A stretch of 64,000 nt of DNA from Pycnopodia helianthoides. Lineage: Eukaryota > Echinodermata > Asteroidea > Forcipulatida > Asteriidae. A model generated the notes under the pieces. That model saw nothing but the letters and a program-made list of their open reading frames with translations. It was not told the DNA's origin and made no database searches. The position numbers were made by a program, and so were the translations under genes. The first letter of the stretch is position 1. The number at the start of each line of letters is the position of its first letter. The stretch is taken from positions 8,471,016 through 8,535,015 of the forward strand of contig CM063251.1 of assembly GCA_032158295.1 (NCBI GenBank). Direction: 5' to 3'. This document shows positions 59,380-64,000 of this stretch, piece after piece.

Positions 59380-61020
59380 CCGGGGGTGCTTGTGCGAGAG
59401 AAGTTACATCAAACTCACCAAAGAGCACAACTTGCCTCTTTTGTTTTGTTAATGTAAATCTGTAAATTCTCAAACAGGCTATAATTATGCAAACATTCAA
59501 ATAGTTCGGCCGAGCTAATTAGTAGACTTATTAATTTTGGGCGCCCAGGTATGACAGTTTGGGATATGAGGAAATATATCGGTGAAGAGAAAACTAAAGA
59601 TTTTATGAATTTTCGATGGCAACTTTTGAATTGAAAATTAGGCAGTTGCGTGTTTCAATCTAGAATTTGTACAGTAAATTCGCAGACGGGCTATAATTAT
59701 GCAGTTGTTTAATTAGTTGGGCTGAGCTAATTAGTGGACTAATTAATTTGTGGCGCCCAGGCATGATAGTTTGGAATATAAGGAAGATATCTGTGCAGAA
59801 AATTAATAATATTTCATGATTTTACGATAACTTTTCAATTTAAAATGTGGATTATTTTTGAACAAATTCGCTCACTGGCCTATTTTATGCAAATATTCAA
59901 TTAGTTGGGCTGAGCTAATCAGTGGACTGAATTATTGGGGCGCCCGGCCAGGCATGACAGTTTGGGATATGAAGAAGATATCTGTGAAGAGAAAACTAAA
60001 GATTTCATGATTTTTCGATGACAACTTTTGAATTGAAAAATCGGGCAGTTGCGTGTTTCAATCTAGAATTTGTACAGTAAATTAGTTGCTTAATTAGTTG
60101 GGCTTAGCTAATTAATTTGTGGCGCTCAGGCATGACAGTTTGGAATATAAAAAAGGTATCTGTGAAGAAAAATAATAATATTTCATGATGTTACGATGAC
60201 AACTTTTCAATTTAAATTTGTTGTTATTTTTGAATAAATTCGTACACTGGTCTATTTTATGCAAATATTCAATTAGTTGGCCTGAGCTATTTAGTGGACT
60301 AAATAATTGGGGGCGCCCAGACATGACAGTTTGGGATATATGGAAGACATCTGTGGAGGAAAATCCAAAGATTTCATGATTTTTCGTTGACAACTTTTGA
60401 ATTGAAAATTATATAGGCAGTTGCGTGTTTCAATCTAGAACTTGTACAGTAAATTCGCAGACGGGCTATAATTATGCAGTTGTTTAGTTAGTTGGGCTGG
60501 GCTAATTAGTGGACTAATCAATTGGGGTCGCCCAGGCATGACAGTTTGGGATATAAGAAAGACATCTGTGGAGAAAAATCAAAAGATTTCATGATTTTTC
60601 GGTGACAACTTTTCAATTGAAATTTGGGTTGTTTTTTGAATAAATTCGCACACCGGTCTGTTTTATGCAAATATTCAGTTAGTTGGGTTGAGCTAATTAG
60701 TGGACTAATCAATTGGGGCGCCCAGGCATGACAGTTTGGGATATAAGGAAGACATCTGTGGAGAAAAATAAAAAGATTTAATGATTTTTCGGTGACAACT
60801 TTTGTATTGAAAATTAGGTAGTTGCGTGTTTCATCTAGAACTTGTGCAGTAAATTGTCAGATAGGCTATAATTATGCAGTTGTTTAATTAGTTGGGCTGA
60901 GCTAATTAGTGGTATAATTAATTGGGGGCACCCGGGCATGACAGTTTGGGATATAAGGAAGACATCTGAGGAGAAAAATCTAAAGATTCCATGATGTTTC
61001 GATGACAACTTTCAACTTAA
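59380..61020 (+). repeat. Alternating-dimer tandem array (~190 + ~208 bp)
   Basis: cgcccaggcatgacagtttg recurs about eight times (near 59543, 59752, 59939, 60122, 60313, 60528, 60717, 60925). Units alternate: type 1 has ggcagttgcgtgtttcaatc and gacgggctataattatgcag; type 2 has ttatttttgaataaattcg and tattttatgcaaatattca. Both share gttgggctgagctaattagt. Four dimers of ~395 bp. No coding capacity. Confidence 0.88.
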
Positions 61021-61439
61021 AACGAGGTAAGAACATGACAATTTGGTAGTCGGTTCAGATTTTCCGTGACGGTCGTTGCCTTAGATTTTTGAAATTTGGT
61101 GCCAGCACTAAATTTCTTGCCAGCACCAAATTTGGTGCGGGCACTAAATTTAGAGCAGAGTTAGTTCGCATCAGATGAGGTGGTATCAACTATCGGCATT
61201 GCGATCCGTACAATACAAACGCGCACTAATTCGGATTAGATAAGTAATATCAATAGCAAAAAGCACTGGCGGGATCGGAAGCTAAGACTAAGGGGTAGTA
61301 GGTAAGTACAGTGGACACATTAAGTTGGGTAAAACCGCTGACCCGCCTGTAGGGGATGCGCCCTGAATCCTGACGACGTAGCTGTACAAAAAATATGAAT
61401 GGATGTTTGGCCAGCGCCAAGTCACATATGATGTCAATG
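61021..61439. other. No gene; short internal repeats
   Basis: Contains three near-copies of ggtgccagcactaaattt / ttgccagcaccaaatttg (61100-61150). Nothing else recognised. Confidence 0.5.
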
Positions 61440-61546
61440 TCATGTGGGGCTACTTACTTCTAGAAACCAAAGGCTCCCTTGAGCCTTATTATACTACTCT
61501 ATCAGTATAGGGGTCTAACATTTTGGGCCTCTGTAAGCGATTTTCT

Positions 61547-61674
61547 TTTCTGCATCACATGTCGGCTACATGGAGTCAACAGTTAAGGGATAGCCTGTTC
61601 TTCCCTATCCCTTAACTGTTGCCTCCGTAAAGATACTATAAATTTCAATAAAAGAGCCAGCGTGTGCTGCAGAA
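61547..61674. repeat. Foldback element, copy 2
   Basis: Same element as 5403-5502 (gtcaacagttaagggatag, loop tgttcttcc, then the inverted arm). A ~27-base insertion (agatactataaatttcaata...) splits the right arm between gcctccgta and gccagcgtg. Confidence 0.85.
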
Positions 61675-61926
61675 CATAAATTTGCCCTCCGTAACGCTAT
61701 CTATAGGCCTACGTTTTCAAAATGGTCGTTGATAGGTGAACATTTTATGGTCGTTAGCCAGCAATAACTTGAGTTTCTTTTTTACTGTGCAGCTAAAACT
61801 TTCCCATCACACTAAATATACATTAACGATGCTTGTGAGGCCTTTTTGTCAAGCAAAGTGCAAAAACATCTTCAAAAAATCAAATTGACCATGCAATACT
61901 CGCAGTTGTTTTTCTCGTCATCGCGG

Positions 61927-62074
61927 CACTCACGCTGCATTCACGCATTGCGCAAAAATTAAGACGGCGCAGTGTGCGCGGAGCTTTCCGCCTGGCGCAC
62001 ATTGCGCTGTCTTTAGGCTCTGCGCACACTGCGCATTCTTAATTTTTGCGCAATGCGTGAACGCCGTGTGAGTG
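61927..62074. mobile_element. Small MITE with ~36-bp arms
   Basis: ttcacgcattgcgcaaaaat(taaga) at about 61940 pairs with its inverted copy ending near 62066; the match extends outward through cactcac. Centre is GC-rich (gcgcagtgtgcgc and inverse). Sits within the long foldback. Confidence 0.75.
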
Positions 62075-62190
62075 AGGCATTATGAGTGAGACGTATGAAG
62101 CCCAATTACTCGCTTTTTTCTATGGCACAACCATGCACGTTTATTACTTGGTTGGGTTCTTCCATGGTGAAAGGGGGGAGTGTTCATCAC

Positions 62191-62512
62191 CCTAACCCTT
62201 CCCCTACCCCTACACCTAACCCTTCCCCTAATCCTACCCCTCACCCTACCCCTCGCCCTACCCCTCACCCTACCTCTAACCCTACCCCAACCCCTACCCC
62301 TACCCCTACCCCTACCCCTACCCTTACCCCTACCCCTACCCCTACCCCTACCCCTACCCCTACCCCTACCCCTACCCCTACCCCTACCCCTACCCCTACC
62401 CCTACCCCTACCCCTACCCCTCACCCCTACCCCTACCCCTACCCCTACCCCTAACCCTACCCCTAACCCTCACCCTCACCCAACCCCAAACCCTCACCCT
62501 CACCCCCTCCCC
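62191..62512. repeat. Telomere-like (CCCCTA)n tract
   Basis: About 320 bases of CCCCTA (TAGGGG on the other strand) with scattered CCCTAA units at both ends. The animal telomere unit is CCCTAA, so this is a variant interstitial tract rather than a chromosome end; unrelated sequence continues on both sides. Confidence 0.9.
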
Positions 62513-62539
62513 CCCCCCTCCTATCCAGTCACCCTGACC

Positions 62540-62675
62540 GTCTCGTGGTTGTGGCTTCATATGTATGAAGCCACAACCATGCACACTTTTCCGTGGTTGG
62601 CTTCATACGTATGAAGCCACACAACCACGCCATTGTAACGTGCATGGTTGTGGCTCGGAATTGGGCTTCATACGT
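62540..62675. repeat. Clustered palindromes
   Basis: gtggttgtggcttcata / tatgaagccacaaccat (62541-62581) and ggttggcttcatacg / cgtatgaagccacacaacc (62600-62629) are successive hairpins of one sequence; relatives lie at 62089-62150 across the telomere-like tract (tatgaagccca, caaccatgcacg). Confidence 0.75.
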
Positions 62676-62940
62676 CGGTTCGTATATATATCTCGTGTGA
62701 GTGCCACGATGAAGAGCAAAACATCCGTGAGTATGGTATTGCGTGGTAAATTTCTTATTTTGAAAATTTTTTGTTTTGCATTTTACTCGACAAAAAGGCC
62801 TCACAAGCATCGTGAATGTATATTTAGTGTGATGGGAAAGTTTTAGCTGCGCAGTACATTTTTTAAATCTGTATAGAGTTATGGAGGACCAAAATGTTAG
62901 ACCCCTAAAGGCTCACGGGAGCCTTATAGTTTCTAGAATG

Positions 62941-63297
62941 TGGGGCAAGGGTATCTGGGGCTAGTTACTTAGAGAATACATGATGATCAGATTAGTAAAG
63001 CCCAGTTCATACTTCCTGCGAATGTGAATGTGAAGCGAATTACGACGACACAGGGCTGTTTTGGAAATATTGGAAAGGGAAAAGGCAAATGCTTACAAAC
63101 TCGAACAGTTGTTTCCATAACTCATCGATTATGCAGGCTAAGGAATTGGTGGTTTTAACAAGGTGTGAAGTGGACGTCCACGTGGGAAAAGGTAAAGACT
63201 TCGTGCTACATCAATCATCATGGGCCACAGGGAATAAATCAAAAAGTTGGCATTGGGACATACATGTACATGTACCTACACTTGTATCGTCAGTTTG
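62941..63297. other. No gene; possible MITE edge
   Basis: Around 63001 gcccagttcatacttcctgc gaatgtgaatgtgaagcgaa has the look of a MITE terminus but I see no partner inside the window. A short (catgta)n run is at 63262-63274. Confidence 0.35.
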
Positions 63298-63565
63298 ATA
63301 GCTGACATGATCCAGGTCTTCAAGATCTTGAATGACATCGACCATGAGGAGATACCCGACTTCTTTAACAACAATTGTCTTTAACTCGTTCTTAAGGGGG
63401 CCACAGCAAGAAGCTTTACAAATGCACAGCATTGCAGACTCCATGTTTGGAAGTACAGCTTCTCACATTGAGTTGTTGACGATTGATTGTCAAATGAAAT
63501 TGTCTCAGCTCCTTCTATTAACCATTTCAAAACTAACTTAAATAGATTCTGGAAAAAAAAAAACC
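63298..63565 (+). pseudogene. Decayed LINE C-terminal fragment
   Basis: One frame encodes ADMIQVFKILNDIDHEEIPD and FFNNN; a shifted frame continues with GATARSFTNAQHCRLHVWKY, SFSH, stop, VVDD, and finally SAPSINHFKTNLNRFW. This is the conserved C-terminal signature of LINE-type reverse transcriptase proteins of invertebrates (GDMI-x-VFKIL ... R-KYSFS-RVV ... SAPS-N-FK). At least two stops and one frameshift. Confidence 0.7.
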
Positions 63566-64000
63566 TTGACTGTGTGCTCCTTGTTTTTAACTACATTGAC
63601 TGCAGCTAGTACCCCCCTTTAGTGTCTAATAATTTTACATTTGATAATTAATTTGTTCAAATTTTATAGAGGTTCCGCAAATAACATAATTTCCCCAATA
63701 TGTTTTTAAATCTATTATCAAGCATACATTTTTAATTAAATGTCCCACAATTCCATCATGCTTTTTTTAGAGCAAGGAAATTAATAATTCAAAAATTTCA
63801 TAATAATGGTGTCTGAAATAATTATTGTTATTTTTGTCTATAGGTCAGTGATCAGAGTCTATTAAATTTCCTTTACCTTAGCAAGTGGAATATTGGGGTT
63901 TTTATTTCATTTTATTTATTAATTTTTTACATAAAAATCACTGTCTTCTTTGCCGGTGTTCTGACTGATGATGTTTCTTTTTCTGTGCCCCAGATGTTGA
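63566..64000. other. No feature recognised
   Basis: AT-rich, with short A and T runs; no coding frame or repeat alignment seen. Confidence 0.5.

Larger units (their letters stand above)
61440..62940. mobile_element. Long foldback element with nested hairpins and telomere-like centre
   Basis: Left arm features, in order tctagaaac, aggctccc.tgagcctt, aggggtctaacattttgg, gcagctaaaactttcccatc, gatgcttgtgaggccttttt and ggcactcac, are found inverted between 62940 and 62690. The left arm is interrupted by the foldback at 61547-61674. The centre holds another hairpin (61927-62074), the (CCCCTA)n tract and palindromes. About 1.5 kb, no coding frame. Confidence 0.78.

Noticed and set aside
62080..62614. 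Long open frames of (PTPT)n, (LPLP)n and (RGRG)n type
   Set aside because: Translation of the (CCCCTA)n tract on both strands; no initiation context or non-repeat domain.

Overview
The window is eukaryotic repeat-dense DNA from a metazoan, most likely a marine invertebrate (echinoderm, hemichordate or cephalochordate are the kinds of genome I have in mind; this is inference). Everything codable belongs to transposable elements: one BEL/Pao, two Ty3/Gypsy, one DIRS-like tyrosine-recombinase retrotransposon and CR1/L2-type LINE pieces. Several inverted-repeat DNA transposons (MITEs) and at least four tandem-repeat families fill the rest. I found no host exon, tRNA, rRNA, CRISPR array or bacterial-type operon.

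Layout. 1-3543: repeat block built on a motif with an accggaagt core and ~148-bp internal tandem copies, ending in twin hairpins. 4690-6954: a cluster of foldbacks and nested MITEs. 6960-10960: satellite A (~100-bp unit), interrupted by a G-run-rich DNA transposon at 7433-8810. 10960-11814: satellite B (~118-bp unit, related to A). 11815-37215: one BEL/Pao element on the minus strand, hugely expanded by later insertions. 37216-53963: satellite B again, in two head-to-head blocks that reverse direction near 46.39 kb. 53964-57577: a 3'-truncated Gypsy element (Gypsy-2). 57578-59040: the repeat family of the left edge, in opposite orientation. 59380-61020: an alternating-dimer satellite. 61440-62940: a long foldback element enclosing a telomere-like (CCCCTA)n tract. 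63298-63565: a decayed LINE C-terminus.

The core of the window is a nest of insertions that can be ordered in time. Satellite B was hit by Pao. The Pao 5' LTR was hit by Gypsy-1 (18303-36750), and Pao pol now contains a lone LTR of the Gypsy-2 family (13044-14313). The Gypsy-1 5' LTR received a LINE (21412-24210), which itself received a MITE with an exact 8-bp target duplication (22382-23810), and a second MITE with an exact 8-bp duplication (24281-24962). The Gypsy-1 3' LTR was invaded by a 5'-truncated DIRS-like element (31558 to ~35.2 kb), whose recombinase gene is interrupted by a LINE/SINE tail. All coding regions except the Gypsy-2 RT frame and the DIRS RT frame are broken.

Most noteworthy: an extra C2H2 zinc-finger/charged/Ser-rich reading frame downstream of the Gypsy-1 integrase (30115-31111); 382-bp near-identical triplication with 46-bp boxes inside the Gypsy-1 LTR; the large inverted satellite-B array, part of which looks like deletion-rich consensus error; and the nested MITE cluster whose own inverted arms prove the empty insertion site.
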